64,000 nucleotides of DNA, from contig NZ_JAMZDX010000004.1 of the NCBI RefSeq assembly GCF_024172095.1, positions 62,001 to 126,000 of the forward strand. The letters run 5' to 3'. The notes under the pieces were generated by a model. That model was given only the letters and a program-made list of their open reading frames with translations, ran no database searches and was not told where the DNA came from. Position numbers and translations under genes: made by a program. This stretch comes from Kitasatospora cinereorecta (GTDB lineage: Bacteria > Actinomycetota > Actinomycetes > Streptomycetales > Streptomycetaceae). The stretch's first letter is position 1. Every line of letters begins with the position of its first letter. Below are positions 43,233 to 51,588 of the stretch, piece by piece.

Positions 43233-43250
43233 CTCCACTGAGGAGGGTGA

Positions 43251-43916
43251 GTGCAAGCGTTCCAGCCCGGCCGGACGGCCGGTCGCAGTCTGGCCTGCGC
43301 GATCGGTCGTTCGTTCTCCGTGACGACCCTCGTCGCGCTGCCCGTCGGCTACCTCGGGGTGTTCGAACTCACCCAGGACCTCCCGGGCGGGGACGTCGGG
43401 CTCCTGCTCCTCCTCGTGGCGCCGCTGCTGCTCCTCCCGTTCGCCATCGGCGCCCCCTCCTGGGCGGCCGACGGGTGGGCCGCCGTGCGCTGGACCGGGC
43501 GGGCCGCCGCCCACTACGCCGCCTACTACCTCACCCCGGTGGCACTGCTCGCCCCACTGCCCGCGCTCGCCGGTGGAGGGACGGTCTACGGCACGGGCCT
43601 CCCTGGTTCCCCGCTGGAGGAGTACCTCCAGATCGCCGGCATCACCGCCCTGCTGATCGGGGCCCCGGTCCTGGCCGCCCTGCTGATGGTGGCCCCATGG
43701 GCGTCGCGTGGCCGCAACGCCCGCCTCCCCCTCGCGCTGCTCGCGAACATCGTGCCCGCGTTCGTTCTCCTGGCGGGCGGGCTCCCCGCGGTGCTCGTCA
43801 TCGCCGCGCACACCGTCTTCGCCTGCCGGGTCATCCGCCCGGCTGCGGCCCGGCAGCCCGCCGGGCCGACCCCTGCCGCGCAGCCGGGCGACCGTTCCGA
43901 CCACGTCCGTCCCTGA
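43251..43916 (+). CDS. Unknown polytopic membrane protein behind a palindromic operator
   Basis: 221 residues from GTG 43251 with AGGAGGG directly before it. About six membrane segments: SFSVTTLVALPVGYLGVF, GLLLLLVAPLLLLPFAIGAP, AAAHYAAYYLTPVALLAPLPALA, IAGITALLIGAPVLAALLMVAPW, LPLALLANIVPAFVLLAGGL and AVLVIAAHTVFACRVI. The tail is Pro/Ala-rich. I do not recognise the family. A 14-bp inverted repeat sits in its promoter region, suggesting repression by a TetR-type protein encoded elsewhere. Confidence 0.75.
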   Translation: MQAFQPGRTAGRSLACAIGRSFSVTTLVALPVGYLGVFELTQDLPGGDVGLLLLLVAPLLLLPFAIGAPSWAADGWAAVRWTGRAAAHYAAYYLTPVALLAPLPALAGGGTVYGTGLPGSPLEEYLQIAGITALLIGAPVLAALLMVAPWASRGRNARLPLALLANIVPAFVLLAGGLPAVLVIAAHTVFACRVIRPAAARQPAGPTPAAQPGDRSDHVRP

Positions 43917-44099
43917 CCCGGCCCGCAGGCTGCGGCCGGCGGGCAGCCGGGGCCCGGGGCCCGCAAGACCTGAGCGACCAGGAGCGCCGGCGCGCCGGGC
44001 ATGCGCCGGTGGGACGGCCTCGCACCGGCTGCGCCCTTGCCCTCCGCCCATCTGTCAGCCACGCTCGGATTCACGTCGGACTCGACACCCGGGGGCCCA

Positions 44100-44240
44100 G
44101 TGGACGACATCAACCGCCCGAACCGGCGAGGCGCCCTCGGCTGCTTCGTCCTTGCCGTCCTCGTCGTCGCTGCCGTCATCACCTTCCTGGTCTGGGCCTG
44201 GAACCAACCCGGCAGCGACACCCCCAGCTACTGGCACTGA
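44100..44240 (+). CDS. Small single-helix membrane protein
   Basis: 46 residues from GTG 44100: VDDINRPNRRGALGCFVLAV starts with a soluble N-terminus, then one membrane helix (LGCFVLAVLVVAAVITFLVWAW) and a short outside tail NQPGSDTPSYWH. The 26-base word covering DINRPNRRG recurs at 17392-17417 with one mismatch. A G-rich string upstream is a weak ribosome site. Its shortness leaves some doubt, but the hydrophobic pattern and flanking composition are convincing. Confidence 0.5.
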   Translation: MDDINRPNRRGALGCFVLAVLVVAAVITFLVWAWNQPGSDTPSYWH

Positions 44241-44269
44241 CCCCACGCACAGCCCACCCAGCCCGGAGC

Positions 44270-45766
44270 TCACAACCCGCGCTCGACGCCGATCCTCCCG
44301 TCGCGTTCGGCCTGCTCCAGGGCGGCGAAGTCGCGCTCGTTCTGGTCCGCGTACAGGGACGAGAACTCCGCGATCGCGTGGGAGAACTCCTTGTCGTCAC
44401 CCAGATACGCGGCGATGGCGATGCTGTCCCCCGAGCGGGCATGGGCCCGGGCCAGGGTCCACCCGCACAGCTCGCCGTACCGGGCGAGTCCGCCGGGGAC
44501 CATCTGCCCGATGTCGGCGGACCCCTTCCAGTCCGCCAACTGGCGGACGTAGAAGTCCCTGTGGCGGCCGTCGACACCCTCCACGGACTCCCAGCCCAGG
44601 AAGATGTCACTGGCCGCCTGCATGAGCCGCTGCCCCCGGACGACGCGCTCGCCTTCGTTCCCGTGGGTCGGGCCGTGCGGCAGGAACTCTGCCAGGACGG
44701 ACGGCTGTGCCTCCTTGACCTGGAGGAACAGCGGATCGTCCGAGTCCCGCCCGGTCAGCAGGGCGATCCAGCAGCGGGTGCCCACGCTGCCCACCCCCAC
44801 GACCTTGCGGGCCATGTCGACGAACTGGTAGCCCTCCAGCAGGACACCCCGGTCCGACGGCAGCGTGGCCTGGTAGCGGCGCAGCAGGTCGAGGATCATC
44901 GCCTGGAAAACGGCCCGCTCCTTCTCGGACAGCAGGTCGGCGATCGGCACGAGCAGCGGCGGATCCGCCACGATGCGGCGCCGGTCGCCGACCACCTCGG
45001 TGAGCTTGCCGAAGGCCCGCAGGCTGTCGCGGGCCTGTGCCTTCGCGATGGTCTTGTCCAGCTTCTTGCGGGCGGTCTTCTTCAGCTGCCCCGCCAGCAG
45101 TTCCGCGATGTCGTCGACGTCGGCCCGGGCGTACCAGACGTCGATCCGGCGCATGCCCGCGAAGTCGGCCATCGCCCGCTGGTATCCACGTACGGCGGCA
45201 CGCTGGATCTTGGCGCGTTGCTTCGCGGTGAAGTCGTTCTCCCGGGCCGCGATCTCCAGGCTCGCCGCGAGCCGCTTGACGTCCCACTCCCACGGGCCCG
45301 GGAACGTCTCGTCGAAGTCGTTGACGTCGAACATCAGGCGGCGCTCGGGAGAGGCGAACAGGCCGAAGTTCGACAGGTGGGCGTCGCCGCACAGCTGTGC
45401 GTGCAAGCCTGAGGCGGGGGTGCGGGCCAGGTCCGCGGCCATCACGGCGGCGGCGCCGCGATAGAAGGTGAACGCGGACACCAGCATCCGGCCGTAGCGG
45501 ATGGGCACGAGTTCCGCGACGCGTGAGTCGGCCTGACCCTCCAGGATCGCCACCGGGTCCGCGCGGTCCGGGCCGGTGTCGAACCCGGCGTGCGCGCCGA
45601 GCGGGACGGCCTTCCTGGCGGCCTCGCCCTTCGCCGCGCGTTCGGCGGGCGTCAGGTGGGCGGGGTGAGCGGGTGGAGTTGCCTTCGGCGGCCGGGGCCT
45701 GGCGGGCGCGGCACGCTTCGACCCGTGCTTCCGGGCGCTGCCGGCAGTGGACGGCGTGCTGGTCAT
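44270..45766 (-). CDS. DUF2252 protein
   Basis: 498 residues. A basic Pro/Ala-rich N-terminus is followed by the DUF2252 domain: LVPIRYGRMLVSAFTFYRGAAAVMAADLA, CGDAHLSNFGLFASPERRLMFDVNDFDETFPGPWEWDVKRLAASL (kinase-like C-G-D-x-H-x-x-N and D-x-N-D-F-D motifs near residue 150), VKEAQPSVLAEFLPHGPTHGNEGERVVRGQRLMQ, and WTLARAHARSGDSIAIAAYLGDDKEFSHAIAEFSSLYADQNERD. The fold is distantly related to protein kinases, and the GDxHxxN/DxND pair could be catalytic. The biological substrate is not established for the family. Confidence 0.92.
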   Translation of the reverse strand: MTSTPSTAGSARKHGSKRAAPARPRPPKATPPAHPAHLTPAERAAKGEAARKAVPLGAHAGFDTGPDRADPVAILEGQADSRVAELVPIRYGRMLVSAFTFYRGAAAVMAADLARTPASGLHAQLCGDAHLSNFGLFASPERRLMFDVNDFDETFPGPWEWDVKRLAASLEIAARENDFTAKQRAKIQRAAVRGYQRAMADFAGMRRIDVWYARADVDDIAELLAGQLKKTARKKLDKTIAKAQARDSLRAFGKLTEVVGDRRRIVADPPLLVPIADLLSEKERAVFQAMILDLLRRYQATLPSDRGVLLEGYQFVDMARKVVGVGSVGTRCWIALLTGRDSDDPLFLQVKEAQPSVLAEFLPHGPTHGNEGERVVRGQRLMQAASDIFLGWESVEGVDGRHRDFYVRQLADWKGSADIGQMVPGGLARYGELCGWTLARAHARSGDSIAIAAYLGDDKEFSHAIAEFSSLYADQNERDFAALEQAERDGRIGVERGL

Positions 45767-46063
45767 CGCGGCGCCGGTTCGTACGGGGTGGCCGCGTTCC
45801 CGGCCCTGCTCATCGGATTCATCCGCTTCTCCTGGTGACGGGTACTCAGACGTCGCGACCTCGGACCTCGCAGCGCGTGCACCACCGCGCCGCGCCTCCA
45901 TTAGACGGTGCGAGGGCCCGAGCAGCGGTCGACGGCGACGCAAAACGCGCTGCCCCTCACCGACTGGCCTAATGCGGAGGGTCGGGATCGTGGTGCGGGC
46001 CCCGCCGGGGACGGTGCCGAAAACTCGCTGCCCCGGTGCCTGTCGGGGCTGGTAGAAAGGGGC

Positions 46064-46546
46064 ATGGACGACATGATCATCTCCCCGATCGACCGGCTGC
46101 TCGCGGAACGCGCCTGCGAGCGCATCATCGTGGACTTCGTCCACCGCCTGGACCTCGGCGACCCGGGTTCGGTGGCCGAGTTGTTCACGCCCGACGGTGC
46201 CTGGCACTGGCCCTTCGGGGACCGGCACGTCGAGGGGCGCGAGGCCCTGCGCGCCTACTTCGCCTCCCGCCCGGCCGACCGGCTGTCACGTCGTCTGATG
46301 ACGAACATCCTGGTCACGGTCGAGAACGAGGCGACCGCGCGGGCCGTCTCGTACCTGACGACCTACCGGGTCGACGGCTACCCGGGCGGGATGGTCGAGC
46401 CCGTTCTCCCGGCGAACGTCGGTCACTACGAGGACATCTTCCGCAAGGTCGACGGCGTCTGGCTGCTCGCCAGCCGCACCGCCTTCCTCCCCTTCGGCGG
46501 CGACACCCGGCGACTCCCCTCCGCGCATGCCTCACCCGCCTCCTGA
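46064..46546 (+). CDS. SnoaL-like (NTF2-fold) protein
   Basis: 160 residues; AAAGGGG precedes the ATG. The fold is clear: a first helix pair (DRLLAERACERIIVDFVHRLDLGDPGSVAELFTPDGAWHWPFGD), HVEGREALRAYFASRPADRLSRRLMTNILVTVENEATARAVSYLTTYRVDG, and HYEDIFRKVDGVWLLASRTAFLPFGGD. It resembles the SnoaL_4 type used in ring-hydroxylating or dehydratase-like enzymes. It is divergent from the DUF2252 gene, 297 bp apart. Function not assigned. Confidence 0.88.
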   Translation: MDDMIISPIDRLLAERACERIIVDFVHRLDLGDPGSVAELFTPDGAWHWPFGDRHVEGREALRAYFASRPADRLSRRLMTNILVTVENEATARAVSYLTTYRVDGYPGGMVEPVLPANVGHYEDIFRKVDGVWLLASRTAFLPFGGDTRRLPSAHASPAS

Positions 46547-46723
46547 CGCACTCCTGCGGCTCGGCGAACCGAAGGCCGCCGAGCCGCGGGAAGGCGGACA
46601 GGGCACCACGACACCGAGTCCGAGCTGGTCACGGCCCCGCCGTCCGGCCGGCGGACCCGGGAGCGTTGGTAGATTGGGCGGCGCAGTCCCCGGCCCAACC
46701 GCAGCCACCCCGGAGGGGAACCC

Positions 46724-48001
46724 ATGTCACAGCCGTCCACGTCACCGTCGGTCGGGCCGGAGCAGGCAGCGGATCTCGCGGCCGCCCGCGCCGCCTACGA
46801 GGACCTCCGCGCGAGCGGCCTCAAGCTCGACCTCACCCGGGGCAAGCCCTCGTCCGAGCAGCTGGACCTCTCGGACGCCCTCCTGACGATCCTCCAGCCG
46901 GGCGACGTCAAGTCGGCGGACGGCACCGACTGCCGCAACTACGGCGGCCTCCAGGGCCTCGCCGAGCTGCGCGCGGTCTTCGCCGAGCCGCTGCAGGTCC
47001 CGGCCGAGCAACTGTTCGCCTGCGGCAACGCCAGCCTCACCGTGATGCACGACATGGTCGCGCACGCCATGCTCTCGGTGCTCCCGGGCGCCGAGCAGCG
47101 CTGGGCGGACGTGGACGGGATCCGCTTCCTGTGCCCCGTGCCCGGCTACGACCGGCACTTCACGATCTGCGACCGCTTCGGCATCACCATGGTGCCCGTC
47201 CCGCTGACCGGCGAGGGCCCCGACATGGACGTCGTCGAGGAACTCGTCGCCGCCGACCCGCGGATCAAGGGCATGTGGTGCGTGCCCAAGTACAGCAACC
47301 CGACCGGCGAGAGCTACAGCGACGAGACGGTGCGCCGCCTCGCCGCGATGCCCACGGCCGCCCCCGACTTCCGCCTGTTCTGGGACAACGCGTACGCCGT
47401 CCACCACCTCACCGCCGAGCCCACCGAGATCCTGCCGATCCTTACCGCCTGCGCCGACGCCGGCCACCCGGACCGCGCCTTTGTCTTCGGCTCCACCTCG
47501 AAGATCACCGCGGCCGGCGCCGGCGTGGCCTTCTTCGGCTCCTCCCCCGCCAACATGGCCTGGTACGCGCGCCTGGCCGCCGCGCAGACCATCGGCCCGG
47601 ACAAGCTGAACCAGCTGCGCCACGCCCGCTTCTTCAAGGACGCCGCCGCGGTCGAGAGCCACATGGAGCACCACCGGGCCCTGCTGGAGCCGCGCTTCGC
47701 CGCCGTGTACGAGGTGCTGGAGCGCGAACTCGGCTCCATCGCCACCTGGACGCGTCCGAGCGGCGGCTACTTCGTCAGCCTGGAGGTCCCGGAGGGCTGC
47801 GCGTCCGAGGTCGTGCGGCTGGCCAAGGAGGCCGGCATCGCGCTCACCCCGGCGGGCGCCGCCTTCCCCGGCGGCCGCGACCCGCGCGACAGCCAGATCC
47901 GGCTCGCCCCGTCCTTCCCGTCGGTCGACGAGGTCCGCGCGGCCATGGAGGGCGTGGCCGTCTGCGTCCGCCTCGCCGCCGCCGAGCGCGCCGCCGCCTG
48001 A
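46724..48001 (+). CDS. Class Ic-type (aspartate) aminotransferase
   Basis: 425 residues, with GGAGGGG before the ATG. It is PLP-dependent, fold type I. The N-terminus LDLTRGKPSSEQLDLSDALLTI and YGGLQGLAELRAVFAEPLQV mark the actinobacterial aspartate aminotransferase group Ic. PGYDRHFTICDRFGITMVPV contacts the cofactor, WCVPKYSNPTGESYSDE holds the conserved Asn, and WDNAYAVHHL the conserved Asp and Tyr. The PLP Lys is in VFGSTSKITAAGAGVAFF near residue 265, and the Arg for the substrate carboxylate is in DSQIRLAPSFP near the end. It should interconvert aspartate or related amino acids and 2-oxo acids in the cytosol. It stands alone. Confidence 0.93.
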   Translation: MSQPSTSPSVGPEQAADLAAARAAYEDLRASGLKLDLTRGKPSSEQLDLSDALLTILQPGDVKSADGTDCRNYGGLQGLAELRAVFAEPLQVPAEQLFACGNASLTVMHDMVAHAMLSVLPGAEQRWADVDGIRFLCPVPGYDRHFTICDRFGITMVPVPLTGEGPDMDVVEELVAADPRIKGMWCVPKYSNPTGESYSDETVRRLAAMPTAAPDFRLFWDNAYAVHHLTAEPTEILPILTACADAGHPDRAFVFGSTSKITAAGAGVAFFGSSPANMAWYARLAAAQTIGPDKLNQLRHARFFKDAAAVESHMEHHRALLEPRFAAVYEVLERELGSIATWTRPSGGYFVSLEVPEGCASEVVRLAKEAGIALTPAGAAFPGGRDPRDSQIRLAPSFPSVDEVRAAMEGVAVCVRLAAAERAAA

Positions 48002-48218
48002 CCCGAGCCGGTCCCGCCGGGGACGCCGGGAACCGCGCCCCTCGGACGCGGGCCGCCGTACGGACCAGGGGTCGTCCCTGATCGTGCGGTGACCCGCGTC
48101 CGGACGGCGGGAGTGTCCCGACTCCGGGGACGTCCGCAGGCGCCGGCGCCGAGCCCGTCAGATGCGGGCCTTCGGATCGCCACCTCGTCGGGGCCGGCCG
48201 GGTACGGACGCCGGCCCG

Positions 48219-48890
48219 CTAGTCGTGGAACGTCCAGGTCTGGTTCTGCACCCCGGTGCAGTGCCACAGCTGCACCTTGGCGCCGTCGGTGCCGATGGTG
48301 ACGGTGTCGCCGTCGAGGCACTGGTTACCGTCGAGGTTCCTCAGGCTGCCGACGCCGCCGCCGTCCCAGAGCCAGACCTGATTGCTCCCGCCGTTGCAGC
48401 TCCGCAGCTGCGCCTTGGCGCCGTCGGTGCCGATCGCCGCGCTGTCGCCTTCGAGGCACTGGAGTTTGACGCTGTTCTGGATGTTGTACCGGCCCTCGGG
48501 CTGACCGGCCACCTGCGACCAGTACCAGACCTGGTTCTCGGCGCCGGTGCAGTGCCACAGCTGCACTTTGGCCGGGTTGTTGCCGAGCGTGACGGTGTCG
48601 CCGTCGAGGCACTGCCCGCCGAGATTGTTGGTGAACAGCCTGGCGCGGTAGACGATACGTTTGCCGTTCACCTCGCGGCGGGCGTGCGAGCCGACTCCCG
48701 GGATCTGGGAGAGCGACGTCACGTCCACCACCTGCACATCCACCTCCGGAAACACCATCGCCGGGTGGACATCCGGTGCCGCGCCGGTCGCCTGCGCGGT
48801 TGCGGGAGTGAGAGTCAGGGCGAGAGCGCCCATCGCGGCGGTGACACCGAGCCCGATCCGCATCTTTCGCGCCGAGTTCCGAGTGAGCAT
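48219..48890 (-). CDS. Secreted ricin-type beta-trefoil lectin
   Basis: 223 residues; AGGAAGG precedes the ATG. The signal peptide is MRIGLGVTAAMGALALTLTPATAQA after a short basic start. A linker of about 45 residues leads to one beta-trefoil domain with three repeats. Each has the form G-x-Q-C-L-D/E-G-D-x-x-x-x-G-x-x-x-A-K-x-Q-L-x-x-C ending in a Q-x-W motif (NQVWYW, NQVWLW, NQTWTF). Unlike many Streptomyces lectin modules, no enzyme domain is attached. It probably binds galactose-type or other sugars outside the cell. Two hairpin repeats lie in its upstream region. Confidence 0.9.
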   Translation of the reverse strand: MLTRNSARKMRIGLGVTAAMGALALTLTPATAQATGAAPDVHPAMVFPEVDVQVVDVTSLSQIPGVGSHARREVNGKRIVYRARLFTNNLGGQCLDGDTVTLGNNPAKVQLWHCTGAENQVWYWSQVAGQPEGRYNIQNSVKLQCLEGDSAAIGTDGAKAQLRSCNGGSNQVWLWDGGGVGSLRNLDGNQCLDGDTVTIGTDGAKVQLWHCTGVQNQTWTFHD

Positions 48891-48919
48891 GAGACCTTCC
48901 TGTTCGCCTGGCAGTTGAC

Positions 48920-48960
48920 CTGCGGATCATCGGAATCCGCAGTAAGTCCGTATAAGGACT
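48920..48960. promoter_or_regulatory. Two adjacent inverted repeats upstream of the lectin gene
   Basis: CTGCGGAT and ATCCGCAG are exact arms with a 7-base loop (48920-48942). AGTCC and GGACT follow around GTATAA (48945-48960). They lie 30-70 bp upstream of the lectin start on the minus strand, so they may be operators or leader hairpins of its transcript. Confidence 0.5.
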
Positions 48961-49149
48961 ATGCCAAGCTGACAGGGCCTCCCGACCCGCTGCAATCCCG
49001 ACCAGCCATTGGAGGAGGCGTCGGAGAAGACGACGCGTCCGGGCTGCCGGGAGCCACGAGGACGGGAACCGCCACCGAGTCGAGTGGGCGGCGCGCCCTC
49101 GGCGCGCCGGTGTTCGCCGCCCGGCCGACCACCCAGGAGACTGAACACT

Positions 49150-49647
49150 GTGACTGACAAGCGCGAGACCCTGGACTACCAGACATTCGGTCGGGCGGTG
49201 CGCGAACTCGCGCAGACGATCGCCGACGACGGGTACGAGCCCGATCTCATCCTGAGCATCGCCCGTGGCGGCGTCTTCGTGGCCGGCGGCCTGGCGTACG
49301 CGCTGGACTGCAAGAACATCCACCTCGTGAATGTCGAGTTCTACACAGGTGTGAACTCCACCCTCGAAATGCCGGTCATGCTGGCGCCCGTCCCCCAGGC
49401 GATCGACTTCTCCGCCAAGAAGGTCCTGATCGCCGACGACGTCGCCGACACGGGCAAGACACTGGAGCTGGTGCACACCTTCTGCCTCAGCCACGTCGCC
49501 GAGGTGCGCTCCGCCGTCATCTACGAGAAGTCGCACTCCCTCGTGAAGTGCGAGTACGTGTGGAAGCGGACCGACGACTGGATCAACTTCCCGTGGTCGA
49601 CGGAACCGCCGGTCGTCAGGCGCGGCAACCAGGTCCTGGACGCCTGA
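49150..49647 (+). CDS. Phosphoribosyltransferase
   Basis: 165 residues from GTG 49150, with CAGGAG 9 bp before it. The PRPP-binding loop reads KKVLIADDVADTGKTLELV near residue 97, the classical V-L-I-x-D-D-V-x-D-T-G-K-T form. The PPi loop is in DLILSIARGGVFVAGGLAYAL near 33, and VWKRTDDWINFPWST near 140 resembles the base-binding part of xanthine/guanine-type enzymes. It is probably a purine salvage enzyme, but the base specificity cannot be told. It is divergent from the lectin gene. Confidence 0.9.
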   Translation: MTDKRETLDYQTFGRAVRELAQTIADDGYEPDLILSIARGGVFVAGGLAYALDCKNIHLVNVEFYTGVNSTLEMPVMLAPVPQAIDFSAKKVLIADDVADTGKTLELVHTFCLSHVAEVRSAVIYEKSHSLVKCEYVWKRTDDWINFPWSTEPPVVRRGNQVLDA

Positions 49648-49811
49648 CAAATCCCGCCGCGGCCGGCCGCGCGACTTCCGCAAGGCCCTGCCCCCTCACA
49701 CCCGGAGGCCCACCGGCGAGGCCAGGGCGGCGGTGAGCTCGACCTTCAAGACGCGGCCGCTGCTTCGAAACCGGTCGCGGCGACCGTCACCTCCGTGGAA
49801 CGATCCGGGGC

Positions 49812-50048
49812 ATGCGCCTGACCACTGACGGAGTCACCCCGGTCCCGCGGCTCGTGATGGTCAATAACCTCGGAAAGGACGACGGCTACTTCTGCGAGCT
49901 GACCAGCCCGCTGTTCCTCGCACCGGGCGACCGGATCCTGTTCGACGGCATGAAGATGGACGTCACAGTGACACGAGCAAGCGGCGAGACCTTCGCTCCG
50001 ACCGGAACCTGGGGCGTTCGCTGCAGCTACGGCCACCCGCGACTCTGA
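49812..50048 (+). CDS. Small unknown protein
   Basis: 78 residues: MRLTTDGVTPVPRLVMVNNL, then LFLAPGDRILFDGMKMDVTVTRASGE and an end RCSYGHPRL. The sequence looks beta-rich and soluble, perhaps a small barrel. No ribosome site is obvious. I do not recognise a family; codon use is normal, which supports a real gene. Confidence 0.5.
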   Translation: MRLTTDGVTPVPRLVMVNNLGKDDGYFCELTSPLFLAPGDRILFDGMKMDVTVTRASGETFAPTGTWGVRCSYGHPRL

Positions 50049-50213
50049 GACCCGGGCACGCGCCCGATCAGTGAGGAGGGTTCGGGCGCTGCGCTGTCCG
50101 GGTCGGAACGAGCACCCCTTGAGCCACTGCCTTCAGGCCGCACCTTGAGGATCGTGGGCGGCTGGGCTAGCGTTCGGGGACCTTGCCAGCACGGGTATCT
50201 TCAGGAAGTCCAC

Positions 50214-50624
50214 ATGCCTCGCCGGACACCGGGCGAGATCAGGTCCCAGCTCCCACTTCGGGACAGCAGGCACGACAGACGAACCGTCATACCGGGGCTT
50301 TCTGCCTCGGCAAACCGACAGATCGCCACATTCGAGCGCGAACGAGGCTTGCCGCAGGGCGATGTCGCACTCGCCTTCCGGCGCTGGGCTCTGAGAGCCG
50401 GCCGGCCCCGCAGTGCTGAAGAGTGGCATTACGGGTGCACAGACGTCCCGACCGGGCATATCCGCACGCTGCTCGAAGTGGCCGCCTGGAACCTGCGATC
50501 CCGGGCTCGACGCCAACTACGGGCCGCGCTGGCTCCGGTCGACGCCCGTATCCTCAGCAGAACAGTCAACGACCCGTTCGCTCCACAACACCTGCCGTGG
50601 TGGCAACGACGCATCGAGATCTGA
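50214..50624 (+). CDS. Small basic unknown protein
   Basis: 136 residues from ATG 50214 with AGGAAG before it. Very basic and helical: RDSRHDRRTVIPGLSASANRQIATFERERGLPQGDVALAFRRWALRAG, then HIRTLLEVAAWNLRSRARRQLRAALAPVDARILSRTVNDPFAPQHLPWWQRRI. No membrane segment or known domain; a nucleic-acid-binding role is possible from composition only. No neighbour suggests a function. Confidence 0.55.
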   Translation: MPRRTPGEIRSQLPLRDSRHDRRTVIPGLSASANRQIATFERERGLPQGDVALAFRRWALRAGRPRSAEEWHYGCTDVPTGHIRTLLEVAAWNLRSRARRQLRAALAPVDARILSRTVNDPFAPQHLPWWQRRIEI

Positions 50625-50958
50625 GGCGCCAAGGTAGCAGGGGTCCGGGCGGCCGATGGTCGGCCAAGCAGCCGAAGGGCACCGCGGCATTGGGGCCGCC
50701 AGGCCGGACCCCCAACCGCCCACGGCCGTCCGGGCTCCGGACCCGACCGCCGAACGGCAGCGGGGCCTCTTCGCACGGCCGTGGACGCACAGAGCGACCC
50801 CCAAGTACGACTGGACGAGGCCCGCTGACCGGGTACCCGACCTCCCAGGTGGAGAGCTGGCTCGGCCATCGGCCAGCCCCCGGCGACCTGATGTACGGCC
50901 CCGCCGGCGACGTGGTCGCCTCCGACCCCGGGCGCGCCTCTTGCAGTACGAGGCCCGG
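50625..50958. other. Region without a recognisable gene
   Basis: About 334 bp between the basic protein gene and the convergent gene at 50959. A plus-strand frame near 50835-50935 reads TSQVESWLGHRPAPGDLMYG then PAGDVVAS, protein-like but without a start, and stops are frequent. I see no RNA gene or repeat. Confidence 0.35.
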
Positions 50959-51372
50959 TCAGACCGAGGAATGGTGCAGCTTGAACGGCGAACCGTCGGA
51001 GCTGGGCGACCAGCCCTGTGTCCGCGCGGCCCGGATGCCCGAGGCGACTTCGCGCGGCAGGACGACCTCGGTCGGCACCATGCTCGGTTCGAGGACGACC
51101 GGCCGACCGGTCTCCACGACGAGCGTCGTTCCGGGACGAGCCGCGTCCTCCACCATGTACGCCAAGGTGCTGAGGTCGTAGTCGCAGCACCAGTGCTTCC
51201 TGCTCAGTCGCCAGCGGTACTCGACGCCGTCGACGACTATGCGGCGGGAACCCTTCTTCGCCAGTGCCACTCTCTGCCCTTCAGACTCGACAACTCGTAG
51301 CGGTGTGCCGCCAGTCTCCCTGTACGGCACACGCTTGTCACCGGACTTCGCCGCGAGGGCGGCGACGACCAC
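50959..51372 (-). CDS. Small unknown protein of a conserved type
   Basis: 137 residues. The core reads RRIVVDGVEYRWRLSRKHWC, then LSTLAYMVEDAARPGTTLVV and an end ASGIRAARTQGWSPSSDGSPFKL. Short bacterial proteins with a G-x-x-Y-x-W-R-V/L-R strand, a V-E-x-A-x-x-P-G-x-x-L-x-V strand pair and a closing A-I-R-x-A-x-x-x-G-W-x-P helix exist in many phyla as hypotheticals. No function is known to me. The plain fold and soluble composition suggest a cytosolic accessory protein. Confidence 0.6.
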   Translation of the reverse strand: MVVAALAAKSGDKRVPYRETGGTPLRVVESEGQRVALAKKGSRRIVVDGVEYRWRLSRKHWCCDYDLSTLAYMVEDAARPGTTLVVETGRPVVLEPSMVPTEVVLPREVASGIRAARTQGWSPSSDGSPFKLHHSSV

Positions 51373-51489
51373 GACGTCACGGTGACGCGCTCGTCGCGGG
51401 CGGCGGCTGCACGGGAAGTCGCTTGGCGGACGGCGACGGCCCCTGCTACGTTTCCGGAGGCCGTGCGAGAGAACGAGGAGGTGGTACCC

Positions 51490-51543
51490 GTGAACGCAGT
51501 TTCGACATGGGTGCTCCCCTCCGGGGTCACGGTCGGGCGATAG
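51490..51543 (+). other. Possible 17-codon leader ORF upstream of the hydrolase
   Basis: GTG 51490 (or GTG 51481) opens VNAVSTWVLPSGVTVGR and ends at TAG 51541-51543, with GAGGAG before the upstream GTG. It stands 45 bp before the hydrolase start. It could be a translated leader peptide or chance. Confidence 0.25.
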
Positions 51544-51588
51544 GTCGTCCGGGAGCGCCGTTCACGAGCACTCCCGAAAGGCGCGACC

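Noticed and set aside
43247..45412. A 721-residue plus-strand frame antisense to the DUF2252 gene
   Set aside because: Its Arg/Pro/Gly-rich translation is typical of high-GC antisense shadow, while DUF2252 motifs on the minus strand are unmistakable.
44270..46228. Extension of the DUF2252 frame to 652 residues
   Set aside because: The extra N-terminal part overlaps the divergent promoter region and is not protein-like; the start at 45766 fits the family length.
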